From NCBI RefSeq assembly GCF_006228125.1, contig NZ_VDFY01000190.1, positions 22,591-86,590 of the forward strand: a stretch of DNA of 64,000 nucleotides, given 5' to 3'. This document shows positions 50,452-58,777 of the stretch, piece by piece. This DNA comes from Micromonospora orduensis. GTDB lineage: Bacteria; Actinomycetota; Actinomycetes; Mycobacteriales; Micromonosporaceae. The notes below the pieces were generated by a model. The model worked only from the letters and a program-made list of their open reading frames with translations, did no database searches and had not been told where the DNA came from. Both the position numbers and the translations under genes were made by a program. Each line of letters opens with the position of its first letter. Position 1 is the stretch's first letter.

Positions 50452-50683
50452 CGGCAGAGCACGACGCCCAGCGATCTCGGGCATCCGTCAGGTCACATGT
50501 CGGAGAAATTCGTCGGAGAGGTCGTGCAGAGTTTTTGCGTACGTGATTTGCTGTTCCACGCTGTTGCGAGATGGCGTGGGTTGAGAGAAGCCTCCTTTGT
50601 GGGGCCGCCTCAGACGCCGCTGCTCGAAAACGGCCAATCGGCCGCACGGCGTGCACGGCCGCCAGTTTTAGAAGGAGATACAC
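50452..50683 (+). promoter_or_regulatory. Long leader and promoter region of the cold-shock gene
   Basis: About 230 bases without a gene, clearly AT-richer than its surroundings around 50500-50580, ending in a strong AGAAGGAGATACAC ribosome site (cf. phage T7 gene 10 leader). Cold-shock genes in bacteria often have long structured 5' leaders that control translation by temperature. I see one GC hairpin candidate around 50640-50665. No conserved element was identified. Confidence 0.5.
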
Positions 50684-50887
50684 ATGGCGCAGGGAACCGT
50701 GAAGTGGTTCAACGCTGACAAGGGCTTCGGCTTCATCACCGTCGACGGCGGGGGTGCTGACGTGTTCGTCCACTTCTCGGCCATCCAGACCAGCGGCTAC
50801 CGCACGCTGGAGGAGAACCAGCGGGTGGAGTTCGAGATCGCTCAGGGTCAGAAGGGCCCGCAGGCTGAGCAGGTCCGTCCCATCTGA
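50684..50887 (+). CDS. Cold-shock protein (CspA family)
   Basis: A 67-residue single cold-shock domain with both RNP motifs: KGFGFI (RNP1) and VFVHF (RNP2), and the flanking aromatics of GTVKWFNADKGFGF. It binds single-stranded RNA and DNA and acts as an RNA chaperone at low temperature or in stationary phase. The ATG has a near-ideal AAGGAG site and a long upstream leader. A 14-bp hairpin terminator follows. It is a stand-alone gene. Confidence 0.96.
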   Translation: MAQGTVKWFNADKGFGFITVDGGGADVFVHFSAIQTSGYRTLEENQRVEFEIAQGQKGPQAEQVRPI

Positions 50888-50942
50888 GTGGTGTGGCCGG
50901 CCCCCGCCGGCCAGTGGGACGATCCGGCCAGGGGTCGTTGTG

Positions 50943-50974
50943 CAGCCCCGTATCCCTCCCGGGATACGGGGCTG
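50943..50974. terminator. Bidirectional hairpin terminator
   Basis: A perfect 14-bp stem, CAGCCCCGTATCCC with its complement, around a 4-base TCCC loop; it lies between csp (plus) and the small membrane gene (minus) and can serve both. Confidence 0.9.
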
Positions 50975-50996
50975 TTCCACGTCTGGGGACCGCGGG

Positions 50997-51191
50997 TCAG
51001 CGTCGGCGGCGCGACCGCAGGCCGAACCAGATCACCACGAGACCGGCCAGCGCCACGATCGGGCCGAGTACCGCCCAGAACCGCTCGTCGGTCATCACGC
51101 TGCCACCGACGTAGCCGAGGCCCTGCACCGTCCACACCGCACCGACCACGACCGCCAGCAGGCCGAGACTGAGCGTGAGCCAACCCCTCAT
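50997..51191 (-). CDS. Small two-span membrane protein
   Basis: A 64-residue protein with two membrane spans, LTLSLGLLAVVVGAVWTVQG and FWAVLGPIVALAGLVVIWFG, joined by a short loop, YVGGSVMTDERF, and a strongly basic C-terminal SRRRR tail that should face the cytoplasm. ATG 51191 has GAGGGG upstream. The N-terminal WLTLSLGLLAVVVGAVW-type start is common in small actinobacterial membrane proteins; no function known. It lies 97 bases after the AKR gene stop on the same strand. Confidence 0.78.
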   Translation of the reverse strand: MRGWLTLSLGLLAVVVGAVWTVQGLGYVGGSVMTDERFWAVLGPIVALAGLVVIWFGLRSRRRR

Positions 51192-51288
51192 CGCGTCCCC
51201 TCTCCACCGGACGGTCCGAAGCCGCGCCGCGCCAGCCATCCAGCATCGCCGGCCGGGCGGCGCGACGCGAGCACCAGTGGTGGGCGGG

Positions 51289-52272
51289 TCACCACCGGTC
51301 GTGCACCTGCGGGCGGATCAGCTCGTCGTAGACCTCGCGTACCCCGGCCAACTGCTCGGCGGTGAGCGGCGCCTGGGCCGCGGTGGCCGCGTTGCGCCGC
51401 GCCTGCTCGGCGTCGCGGGCGCCGGGGATGACGACTGTGACGCCGGGCTGGTCCACCACCCAGCGCAGGGCGAACTGCGCCATCGTGCGGTCCGCGTCGA
51501 CAAGCGGCGCGAGCCGGCGTACGGCGGCCAGACCGCGCTCGAAGTCGACGCCGGAGAACGTCTCGCCGACGTCGAACGCCGCGCCGTGCCGGTTGTAGTT
51601 GCGGTGGTCGTCGGCGGGGAACTCGGTGTGCTCGTCGTACCGGCCGGAGAGCAGGCCGCTGGCCAGTGGCACCCGGGCGATGATGCCGACCCCGGCCGCC
51701 GAGGCCGCCGGCAGGACCTGCTCCAGCGGCTTGTGGCGTACCGCGTTGAGGATGATCTGGACACTGGCCACACCCGGTCGGGCGATGGCGGTGAGGGCCT
51801 GGTCGCAGGTCTCCACGCTGACGCCGTACCCGGCGATGGCCTTCTCGGCGACGAGGGTGTCCAGGGCGTCGAAGACCTCGTCGGAGGCGAACACGGCGGT
51901 GGGCGGGCAGTGCAGCTGGACCAGGTCCAGTGTGTCCATGCCCAGGTTGGCCCGGGACCGGTCGGTCCACTGCCGGAAGTTGGCAAGGCTGTACGCCTCC
52001 GCGCGCTGCTCGACGCGGCGGCCCATCTTGGTGGCGACGGTCAGCCCGGCGTCGGGGCGGGAGCGGAGGAAACGGCCGATGAGCTGCTCGCTGCGGCCGT
52101 CGCCGTACACGTCGGCGGTGTCGAGGAAGGTGACCCCGGCGTCCACGGCGGCGGTGAGCACGGCCGTCGCGTCGGCCTCGCTGACGGTGCCCCAGTCGGC
52201 GCCGAGCTGCCAGGCGCCCAGGCCGACCACTCCGACGCTCCGGCCGAGCCGGTTGAAGCTGCGCTGTTCCAT
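51289..52272 (-). CDS. Aldo/keto reductase
   Basis: A 327-residue (alpha/beta)8 reductase. The active-site tetrad is recognisable: Asp in FLDTADVYGDGRSE, its Tyr, Lys in VATKMGRR and His in DLVQLHCPPT. C-terminal NADPH-binding PGARDAEQARRNAAT is also present. It reduces aldehydes or ketones with NADPH; this subfamily (YgdC/YajO-like) is loosely characterised. Start at 52272 is ATG. It is divergent from the trans-aconitate methyltransferase-like gene and ends before the small membrane gene. Confidence 0.92.
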   Translation of the reverse strand: MEQRSFNRLGRSVGVVGLGAWQLGADWGTVSEADATAVLTAAVDAGVTFLDTADVYGDGRSEQLIGRFLRSRPDAGLTVATKMGRRVEQRAEAYSLANFRQWTDRSRANLGMDTLDLVQLHCPPTAVFASDEVFDALDTLVAEKAIAGYGVSVETCDQALTAIARPGVASVQIILNAVRHKPLEQVLPAASAAGVGIIARVPLASGLLSGRYDEHTEFPADDHRNYNRHGAAFDVGETFSGVDFERGLAAVRRLAPLVDADRTMAQFALRWVVDQPGVTVVIPGARDAEQARRNAATAAQAPLTAEQLAGVREVYDELIRPQVHDRW

Positions 52273-52355
52273 GCCCCGAGCCTAGTGATCGGGTTGCTGG
52301 GCTGCCACGCGAGCCGTACCTTAAACAAGACGGACGTACGGTTTGGGAGGCGATC

Positions 52356-53150
52356 ATGTGGGATCCGACGACGTACCTGCGCTACGCGGACGAGCGGTCC
52401 CGGCCGTTTAACGACCTGGTCGCCCGGATCCCAGCCGAACGACCCCGTACCGTGGTCGACCTCGGCTGCGGCCCCGGGCAGCTCACCGCCACCCTCGCCG
52501 AGCGCTGGCCGACGAGCCGTGTGGTCGGCCTCGACTCCTCACCCGAGATGATCGACCGGGCCGCCGCCCTGGACGCCCCTGTCGCCGTCGCCGTCGCCGA
52601 CGTCCGCGACTGGCGGCCGGCCGGCGACGAGGACGTGGTCGTCACCAACGCCGTCCTGCAGTGGGTCCCCGAGCACCGGGAGCTGCTGCGCCGCTGGGCC
52701 GCCGAGCTGCCCACCGGCGCGTGGCTGGCCATGCAGGTCCCCGGCAACTTCGACGCCCCCTCGCACCGGGCGCTGCGCGAGGTCGCCGGCCGCCCCGCCT
52801 GGCGTGCCGAACTGGCCCCCCTGCTGCGCGCCGACCCGGTCGACGACCCCGCCGACTACGCCGCGCTGCTGACCGCCGCCGGCTGCGCCGTGGACGCCTG
52901 GGAGACTACCTACGTGCACCTGCTGCCGGCCCAGCCCGCCGCCGACCACCCGGTGCTGGCCTGGATGGAGGGCACAGCCCTGCGTCCGGTCCGCGCCGCG
53001 CTGGACGCCGCCGGCTGGTCCGCCTTCCGCGCCGAGCTGGGGGTACGCCTCACCGCCGCGTACCCGGTCCGGCAGGGTCGGGTGTACTTCCCGTTCCGCC
53101 GCGTCTTCGTCGTCGCGCAGACCGGCGACCGTGCCGAGGAGATTTCGTGA
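52356..53150 (+). CDS. tam: Trans-aconitate 2-methyltransferase-like protein
   Basis: A 264-residue class I SAM-dependent methyltransferase. The SAM site is clear: VVDLGCGPGQLTATLAERWP (motif I), GLDSSPEMIDRA (motif II), VADVRDW and VVVTNAVLQWVPEHRELLRR. Tam methylates trans-aconitate, a spontaneous by-product of the citric-acid cycle that inhibits aconitase. WDPTTYLRYADERSRPF and the later TYVHLL segment are characteristic of this family. GGGAGG precedes ATG 52356. Its stop overlaps the start of a deaminase gene by GTGA, so the two are co-translated. Confidence 0.9.
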   Translation: MWDPTTYLRYADERSRPFNDLVARIPAERPRTVVDLGCGPGQLTATLAERWPTSRVVGLDSSPEMIDRAAALDAPVAVAVADVRDWRPAGDEDVVVTNAVLQWVPEHRELLRRWAAELPTGAWLAMQVPGNFDAPSHRALREVAGRPAWRAELAPLLRADPVDDPADYAALLTAAGCAVDAWETTYVHLLPAQPAADHPVLAWMEGTALRPVRAALDAAGWSAFRAELGVRLTAAYPVRQGRVYFPFRRVFVVAQTGDRAEEIS

Positions 53151-54169
53151 CCGACCTGTCCACCTTCATCGCCGGCCTGCCCAAGGTCGAGCTGCACGTG
53201 CACCACGTCGGCTCCGCCTCGCCCCGGATCGTCTCCGAGCTGGCGGCCCGGCACGAGGGTCGCACCCCGGTGCCGGCCGACCCGGCGGCGCTCGTCGACT
53301 ACTTCGAGTTCCGCGACTTCGCGCACTTCATCGAGGTGTACCTGAGTGTCGTCGACCTCATCCGCGACCCCGAGGACGTCTGGCTGCTCACCCACGAGGT
53401 CGCCCGGGAGCTGGCCCGCCAGCAGGTCCGGTACGCGGAGCTGACCATCACGCCGTACTCGCACGTGCGACGGGGCATCCCCGCGCCGGCGTTCTGCGAG
53501 GCGATCGAGGACGCCCGCAAGCGCGCCCTGGCCGACTTCGGCATCGAGCTTCGGTGGTGCTTCGACATCCCCGGCGAAGCCGGCCTGCCCGCCGCCGAGG
53601 AGACCCTGCGCGTCGCGCTGGAGGAACGCCCCGACGGGCTGATCAGCTTCGGACTGGGCGGTCCGGAGATCGGCGTACCCCGACCGCAGTTCCGGCCCTT
53701 CTTCGACCAGGCCCGCGCGGCCGGACTCCGCTCGGTGCCGCACGCCGGGGAGACCACCGGCCCGCAGACCGTCTGGGACGCGCTGCGCGAGCTGGGCGCC
53801 GAGCGGATCGGCCACGGCATCTCCGCCGCGAAGGATCCGGAGTTGCTCGCGTACCTGGCCGAACGGCAGATCGGGATGGAGGTCTGCCCGACGTCCAACG
53901 TGCGGACCCGGGCCGTGGCCAACCTCGACGAGCACCCGCTGCCCCGGCTCGTGGAGGCGGGCCTGCTTGTCACCATCAACTCCGACGACCCGCCGATGTT
54001 CGGCACCACCCTCAACGACGAGTACGCGGTGGCGGCCCGGCTGCTCGGGGCGGGGCCGCAGGGGCTGGCCGGGTTGGCCCGCAACGCGGTGGCCGCGTCG
54101 TTCCTGGACCCGGCCGGCAAGCGGGGGATCACCGCCGAGATCGACGCGTACCTCGCCGCCGCCGGCTGA
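53147..54169 (+). CDS. Adenosine-deaminase-family aminohydrolase
   Basis: A 340-residue TIM-barrel hydrolase. Zinc ligands His17 and His19 (KVELHVHHVGSASP), the HAGE motif, the HG in IGHGISA and NSDDPPMFGTTL with its terminal Asp are all found, so it should be active. The loop after the first HxH differs from the usual adenosine-deaminase HLDG or HLEG pattern, so adenosine may not be the substrate; cytokinin-type or futalosine-like purine amines are alternatives. Coupled by GTGA to the methyltransferase gene. A 15-bp hairpin follows. Confidence 0.88.
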   Translation: MTDLSTFIAGLPKVELHVHHVGSASPRIVSELAARHEGRTPVPADPAALVDYFEFRDFAHFIEVYLSVVDLIRDPEDVWLLTHEVARELARQQVRYAELTITPYSHVRRGIPAPAFCEAIEDARKRALADFGIELRWCFDIPGEAGLPAAEETLRVALEERPDGLISFGLGGPEIGVPRPQFRPFFDQARAAGLRSVPHAGETTGPQTVWDALRELGAERIGHGISAAKDPELLAYLAERQIGMEVCPTSNVRTRAVANLDEHPLPRLVEAGLLVTINSDDPPMFGTTLNDEYAVAARLLGAGPQGLAGLARNAVAASFLDPAGKRGITAEIDAYLAAAG

Positions 54170-54188
54170 ACGGGCCGCCGGGAGCAGG

Positions 54189-54239
54189 GCGCGCGGCGGG
54201 AGCGTGGGTGTGGGGGGACCTGTTGCTCCCGCCGCGCGC
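54189..54239 (+). terminator. Hairpin terminator after deaminase gene
   Basis: A perfect 15-bp stem, GCGCGCGGCGGGAGC with its complement, around a 21-base loop. It starts 20 bases after the deaminase stop and lies before the convergent kinase gene. Confidence 0.75.
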
Positions 54240-54384
54240 GCGGCTCCACCGACCGGTGGGTGCACGGTGCGGTGGTCGGTGGAACTGGTGGGTTCGTGCG
54301 TCGATCCTGTCAGCCCGCGGCTGATCCACCTCGGTCGTTAACCGCGATCTAAGGAAGACTTGCGCCGGGGCACAGCCCGGGTGC

Positions 54385-55821
54385 TCAGTCGTCGGTGGGG
54401 CGCTGCCGGGGCCACCGGCGACCGCTGGCCTTCTGCTCCCGGGCGTCGCGCGCCATCCGGCCCACCAGACCGAAACGGCTGACCTGCCGGGGCGTCGCCT
54501 CCGGGTCGGCGAGCAGCATCACCACGCTCGCCCCGCCCAGCCGGGCCCGGTCGATGCTCACCGATCCGTTGGCCTGCAACGCCACCCGCTTGGCGATGTC
54601 CAACCCGAGGCCCGTCGAGCCCTGGTCGCTGGCCCCCCGACGCAGCGCCCGGTCCGGGTTGGCGATGCCGGGGCCGGCGTCGTCGATCCGGATCGCCACA
54701 TAACCGTCGCGGCGGGACACCGCCACCTCGAACGCGGTGCCCTGCGGGGTGTAGCGGAAGACGTTGCCGATCACCGCGTCCAGCGCGGCGGCCAACTCGG
54801 CGCGGGGCACCGGCGCCGGGATGCGCAGCTGCGCGCCGGTCACCCGCTGCGGCCGGTTCTGGTCGCCAGCGAGGGCCGCCCAGAACACCATCCGGTCCCG
54901 GACCACCTCGCTGACGTCGCACATCGCCGGCCCGGCCTCGTGCGCCACCGCCTTGCGCGTGGTCTTGATCAGCACGTCGATCTCACCCTCCAGGGTGACG
55001 ATCGCCTGCCGGATCCGCCGGATCCCGCGCCTGCGGTCCAGTTCGGCCTCGGAGAACGACCCCACACTGGTGTCGTCGGACTCCAACGCCTCCGCGTCCA
55101 GCCGCAGCACGGTCAACGGGGTACGCAGCCGGTGCGACAGGTCGGCCACCAGCTCCCGCTCGTCGGTGCGCGCGGCGTCCAGCCGGTCCGCCATCCGGTT
55201 GAAGGCGTACCCGGCCTCGGCCAGCTCCCGGGGGCCGGTCGGCTCCACGCGGACCCCGAGGTCGCCGTCGCCGATGGAGAGGGCGGCCTTGACCAGGCCA
55301 CGGGTCGCGTCCACCGCGCGGGCGGCGACCCGGTCGAGGACCAGCACCGCCGCGCCGGTCATCGCCGCGCCCACCGCGAACAACAGCAGCCAGGTGCCGC
55401 CGGCACCCCCGCCCAGCGCCGAGTCGGGCACGAACACCTCGACCACGGCCGTCCGGTCGCCCAGCACCACCGGATCGAGCCGGACGACCCCGCCGTCGAC
55501 GTCGGCGACCATCGAACGGCGGTCGGCGCGGGCCTGGTCCAGATCGCTGCCACCGGCCCGGCCGGCGGACTCGTCCAACCCCAACCCGTGCACGACGGGA
55601 CGGGTCGGCGCGCCCTCGGCGCTGGCCACCACGGCCCGCTCGACCACCGCCGGGTCGGTGCTCACCGCCAGCGCGCCGGTCACCAGCGCGCTACGACGGG
55701 CCGCCTCGGCGATCGCCTCCTGGCGGTTCTGCTCCCGCAGACTCAGCCCCAGGGGGATCAGGAACGCGAGCGCGACGAGACTGCACATGCCGGCCGTGAG
55801 CAGGGCCAGCGCGGACCTCAG
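54385..55821 (-). CDS. Sensor histidine kinase
   Basis: About 478 residues. An N-terminal span (LALLTAGMCSLVALAFLIPL) and a second one (WLLLFAVGAAMTGAAVLVLD) enclose an external sensory domain of about 130 residues. HAMP follows (ARAVDATRGLVKAALSIGDG), then the H-box DLSHRLRTPLTVLRLDAEAL, and the ATPase N, G1 (IDDAGPGIANP) and G2 (STGLGLDIAKRV) boxes. No AUG gives a complete first helix; a CTG overlapping the regulator stop at 55821 does, with ATG 55788 the conventional choice. It pairs with the adjacent response regulator. Confidence 0.93.
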   Translation of the reverse strand: MRSALALLTAGMCSLVALAFLIPLGLSLREQNRQEAIAEAARRSALVTGALAVSTDPAVVERAVVASAEGAPTRPVVHGLGLDESAGRAGGSDLDQARADRRSMVADVDGGVVRLDPVVLGDRTAVVEVFVPDSALGGGAGGTWLLLFAVGAAMTGAAVLVLDRVAARAVDATRGLVKAALSIGDGDLGVRVEPTGPRELAEAGYAFNRMADRLDAARTDERELVADLSHRLRTPLTVLRLDAEALESDDTSVGSFSEAELDRRRGIRRIRQAIVTLEGEIDVLIKTTRKAVAHEAGPAMCDVSEVVRDRMVFWAALAGDQNRPQRVTGAQLRIPAPVPRAELAAALDAVIGNVFRYTPQGTAFEVAVSRRDGYVAIRIDDAGPGIANPDRALRRGASDQGSTGLGLDIAKRVALQANGSVSIDRARLGGASVVMLLADPEATPRQVSRFGLVGRMARDAREQKASGRRWPRQRPTDD

Positions 55822-56507
55822 TCCGGCGCCACCAGCCGGAACCCGACCCCCCGCACGGTGCGCAGGTAGCGCGGCTTCGCCGCGGACTCGCCCATCTTTC
55901 GGCGGAGCCAGTACAGGTGAACGTCGATGGTCTGATCCTCGCCGACCGATGGCTGACGCCATACCTCCTCCAAGAGCTCCCGGCGGGACACTACCCGCCC
56001 GGGTCGTGCGGCGAGATAGGCCAGCAGGTCGAATTCCTTGCGGGTCAGCGCCAGCGCCTCTCCGTCGAGCTGGGCGCTGCGCTCACCGACGTCCACCCGC
56101 AGCCCGCCCACGGTGTGCACCGCGGGCTGCACCGTCCGGCTGGCCCGCCCGGCCCGCCGCAGCACGGTGGTGATCCGGGCGTCCAGGTGCGCGCCGGTGA
56201 ACGGCTTGACCATGTAGTCGTCGGCGCCGGCGCGTAGCAGCTTCACCACCGACTGCTCGTCGTCCCGGGCGGTGGCGATGATGATCGGGACGTCGGTGAT
56301 GCCGCGCAGCATCCGCAACGCGTCCGAACCGTCCAGGTCAGGCAGACCGAGGTCCAACACCACCAGGTCGGGTGTCTCGGCGGCGACGCGGCGCAGGGCG
56401 TCCAACGCCGTACCCACGGCGTGCACGGCGTGCCCCCGGTCGGTGAGGGACCGCAGCATCGCGCCGCGTACGACGTGATCGTCTTCGACCAGGAGCACGG
56501 AGGCCAC
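55818..56507 (-). CDS. OmpR-family response regulator
   Basis: A 229-residue response regulator. The receiver domain has the acidic pocket (VLLVEDDHVV), the phospho-acceptor Asp in VVLDLGLPDLDG, Thr in IIIATARDD and Lys in YMVKPFTG. The C-terminal winged-helix (about 125-229) ends TRKEFDLLAYLAARPGRVVS, then WLRRKMGESAAKPRYLRTVR. Phosphorylated by the downstream kinase, it should bind DNA as a dimer. GTG 56507 or GTG 56510 starts the gene, with a TACGGT box about 10 bases upstream, suggesting a near-leaderless transcript. Signal and regulon unknown. Confidence 0.93.
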   Translation of the reverse strand: MASVLLVEDDHVVRGAMLRSLTDRGHAVHAVGTALDALRRVAAETPDLVVLDLGLPDLDGSDALRMLRGITDVPIIIATARDDEQSVVKLLRAGADDYMVKPFTGAHLDARITTVLRRAGRASRTVQPAVHTVGGLRVDVGERSAQLDGEALALTRKEFDLLAYLAARPGRVVSRRELLEEVWRQPSVGEDQTIDVHLYWLRRKMGESAAKPRYLRTVRGVGFRLVAPD

Positions 56508-56580
56508 CACAAGACCGTACTTGGCCTGGCAAGTTGATCGCGTTGCGGCGTACCTGGGAAGCGGGCAAGCTGGTACGACG

Positions 56581-57501
56581 ATGTCGTTCACCCTGTTCGT
56601 CGATGCCCGCCTGGCGCTCGCCCGGGACAGCCTCGCCGGCCTCTCCACCGGCGACGCGCTCGGCGCGCGGTACTTCCTGCCAAGCTCGGCGTCGCCCGAT
56701 CTCGACGCGGGCGCGCTGCCCGCGGCGCCCTGGGAGTGGACCGACGACACCGAGATGGCCTGCTCGGTCCTCGCCGAGCTGTCCGAATCCGGCGGCATCG
56801 ACCGGGACCGGCTGGCGTTGGCGTTCGCCAGGCGGTGCTCCCCGCACCGGGGCTACGGCGCCGGTGCGATGGCGATCCTGCGGCTCATCCGCACCGGCAC
56901 GCCGTGGCCGCTGGCGGCCGCGTCCGCCTTCGACGGCGAGGGCTCGTGCGGCAACGGCGCGGCGATGCGGGTGGGTCCGCTGGGCGCGTACTTCGCCGAC
57001 TCGACCGCCCGCGCGGCGGCGCAGGCCCGCGCCTCGGCCGAGGTGACCCACGCGCACCCCGAGGGGATCGCCGGCGCGGTCGCGGTGGCGGTGGCCGCCG
57101 CGCTGGCCGCCCGTGCCCGCCTCGACGGGCACCGGCCGGCCCCGGAGCGGCTGCTCGCCGGGATCGCCGCCGCCGTCGACCCGGGCACCGAGGTGCACCG
57201 CAGCGTGACCCGGGCGGTCGGGCTGCTCGGCCGGCCGCTGGCCCGGGTGGTGGCCGCGCTCGGCAACGGCTCCCGGGTGACCGCCCAGGACACCGTCGGG
57301 TTTGCCCTCTGGGTGGCCGCCACGCACCTGGACGACTATCCGGCGGCGATCCGGCTCTGCGTTCAGGCCGGCGGTGACATGGACACCACGGCCGCCATCG
57401 CCGGGGCGGTGGTGGCCGCGTACACCGGCGTCGGCACCCCCGGCGGGGTGCCGGAGTCGTGGCTGTCCGCCCGCGAGCCGTTACCTACCTGGCTCCCCTG
57501 A
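56581..57501 (+). CDS. ADP-ribosylglycohydrolase-family protein
   Basis: A 306-residue all-helical DraG-type hydrolase. The dinuclear metal site is formed by TDDTEMACSV (Thr-Asp-Asp) near residue 60 and GGDMDTTAAIAGA near 265. CGNGAAMRVGPLG and RASAEVTHAHPEGIAG are further family blocks. It would remove ADP-ribose from a protein, nucleic acid or small molecule; target unknown and no partner transferase is seen nearby. ATG 56581 is the start. Divergent from the response-regulator gene over about 70 bases. Confidence 0.9.
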   Translation: MSFTLFVDARLALARDSLAGLSTGDALGARYFLPSSASPDLDAGALPAAPWEWTDDTEMACSVLAELSESGGIDRDRLALAFARRCSPHRGYGAGAMAILRLIRTGTPWPLAAASAFDGEGSCGNGAAMRVGPLGAYFADSTARAAAQARASAEVTHAHPEGIAGAVAVAVAAALAARARLDGHRPAPERLLAGIAAAVDPGTEVHRSVTRAVGLLGRPLARVVAALGNGSRVTAQDTVGFALWVAATHLDDYPAAIRLCVQAGGDMDTTAAIAGAVVAAYTGVGTPGGVPESWLSAREPLPTWLP

Positions 57502-57553
57502 CCCGGCCCGACCCCTCGTGGCCCTCGGCGCCGGCCGCCAACCTGTCCTACCA

Positions 57554-57628
57554 CCCCTTTGCTCTGCACCCCTGCGCGCACCAGGCACGGTCCGTAACCG
57601 GCGCGTGGGCGGGTGCAGAGCAAAGGGG
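57554..57628. repeat. Intergenic inverted repeat, 18-bp perfect arms
   Basis: CCCCTTTGCTCTGCACCC (57554-57571) and its exact complement at 57611-57628, with 39 bases between, in the gap between the convergent glycohydrolase and YcnI-like genes. A candidate transcription barrier or dispersed element. Confidence 0.85.
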
Positions 57629-57667
57629 GGAAGGAGGTTGGTTCGCCCCGGTCTCTGGCCGAGTCCG

Positions 57668-58588
57668 TCAGCCGGTGTGGACCGGAGCACCGACCGAGGC
57701 CGACTCCGACCCGGACGCCGTCGGCGCCCCGGCGCCCTGCGCCCGGTCGGCCTCAGCGGGTTCTGTCGCGTCGTCCTCTGCGCCGGTCACCTCGGCCAGC
57801 GCCGCGCCCTCGGCCGGATCGCGCCGCCGCCACCGGCTCACCAGCCAGCCGATCGCCGCGCCGCCCCCCAGGCCCGCCAGCAGCCCGGCGCCCAGCATCG
57901 CGTCGGCGCTGCCCGGCTCATCTCCGGAACCGCTCGCCGGGTCCGCCGCCGTCCCGCCACCGGCGTTGGGGTCGGCGTTCGTGCCGGCTCCGTTCGCCGT
58001 GCCCGCCGCCGGGGCGCCGTGACCGCCGTGCCCGACCGGTCCCGCCCCACCGGCGGCCGCCGGCAGCAGGGTCAGCACCGGGGCCCGGTGCGGGCCGTCG
58101 GCGTCCGCCCACCTGACCACCGTGCCGTCGGCGTACGTCTGGACGACCTCGAAGGTGAGCTTCTCGGCCTGCGGCAGTGGGCCCATGGACAACGCCAGCC
58201 GGGCCGGGCCGGGTTTGCCCTCGCCGACCCGCACCCAGGTCACCGCCGTGGTGACGGTGCTCACCCCGGAGGAGTGGATGCCGGTCACCGGCTTGTCCAG
58301 GGTGCGGGAGCTGATCCGGGGCGCCCAGCCGTCGACCGACATCGGGTAGACCTCGGCGACCGGCGCGTCGGCCGGCAACCGCACCTCGATCTGCCTGGTC
58401 GTCGTGCCGGCCCGCTCCTCCGGCACGCTGAACTCCATCCGAACCGCGTCGCCCTGCCGGGCCTCGGTCGGGGTGGTCGTCACGTCCGCCGCGTACGCCG
58501 TCGCGGGCCACAGCAGCAGCCCGGTGGCTGCCAACGCGGTCACCGCCACGATCCGCCGCCGGCGGCCACCGCCGTCCGTGCTCGCCAT
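57668..58588 (-). CDS. YcnI-like (DUF1775) secreted protein with C-terminal anchor
   Basis: A 306-residue secreted protein. A signal peptide ends in TAYAA-DV, followed by a YcnI/DUF1775 beta domain (MEFSVPEERAGTTTRQIEVR, MSVDGWAPRISSRTLDKPVT, STVTTAVTWVRVGEGKPG). YcnI proteins bind copper(II) in Bacillus via an N-terminal His; the mature N-terminus here starts ADV, so this site is absent. A Gly/Asn/Pro-rich linker leads to a membrane span (AMLGAGLLAGLGGGAAIGWL) and an acidic cytosolic tail. ATG 58588 chosen with GGGGG upstream. Copper function is uncertain. Confidence 0.88.
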   Translation of the reverse strand: MASTDGGGRRRRIVAVTALAATGLLLWPATAYAADVTTTPTEARQGDAVRMEFSVPEERAGTTTRQIEVRLPADAPVAEVYPMSVDGWAPRISSRTLDKPVTGIHSSGVSTVTTAVTWVRVGEGKPGPARLALSMGPLPQAEKLTFEVVQTYADGTVVRWADADGPHRAPVLTLLPAAAGGAGPVGHGGHGAPAAGTANGAGTNADPNAGGGTAADPASGSGDEPGSADAMLGAGLLAGLGGGAAIGWLVSRWRRRDPAEGAALAEVTGAEDDATEPAEADRAQGAGAPTASGSESASVGAPVHTG

Positions 58589-58777
58589 GTCGTGCCCCCA
58601 TCCGTGTCGACGCGGCCGGCACCGGTTTCCGGCCACACCCTCTAGTTCGGCTGCGAGCCCTGAAAGGTTCAACGCCGCCCTGACGGAAGGTGCCGTTCCC
58701 GGTCGGGGGCGGCGGGACCGATAGCATCGGCAGGAGCCGAGGATCGGCACCGTTTCGTACCGCTTGGAGGAGTCACC

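Noticed and set aside
50684..50700. Cloning-vector contamination because the leader resembles the T7 gene 10 site
   Set aside because: Only the AAGGAGATA core matches by eye, and the flanks are native-looking; strong Shine-Dalgarno sites are normal for cold-shock genes.
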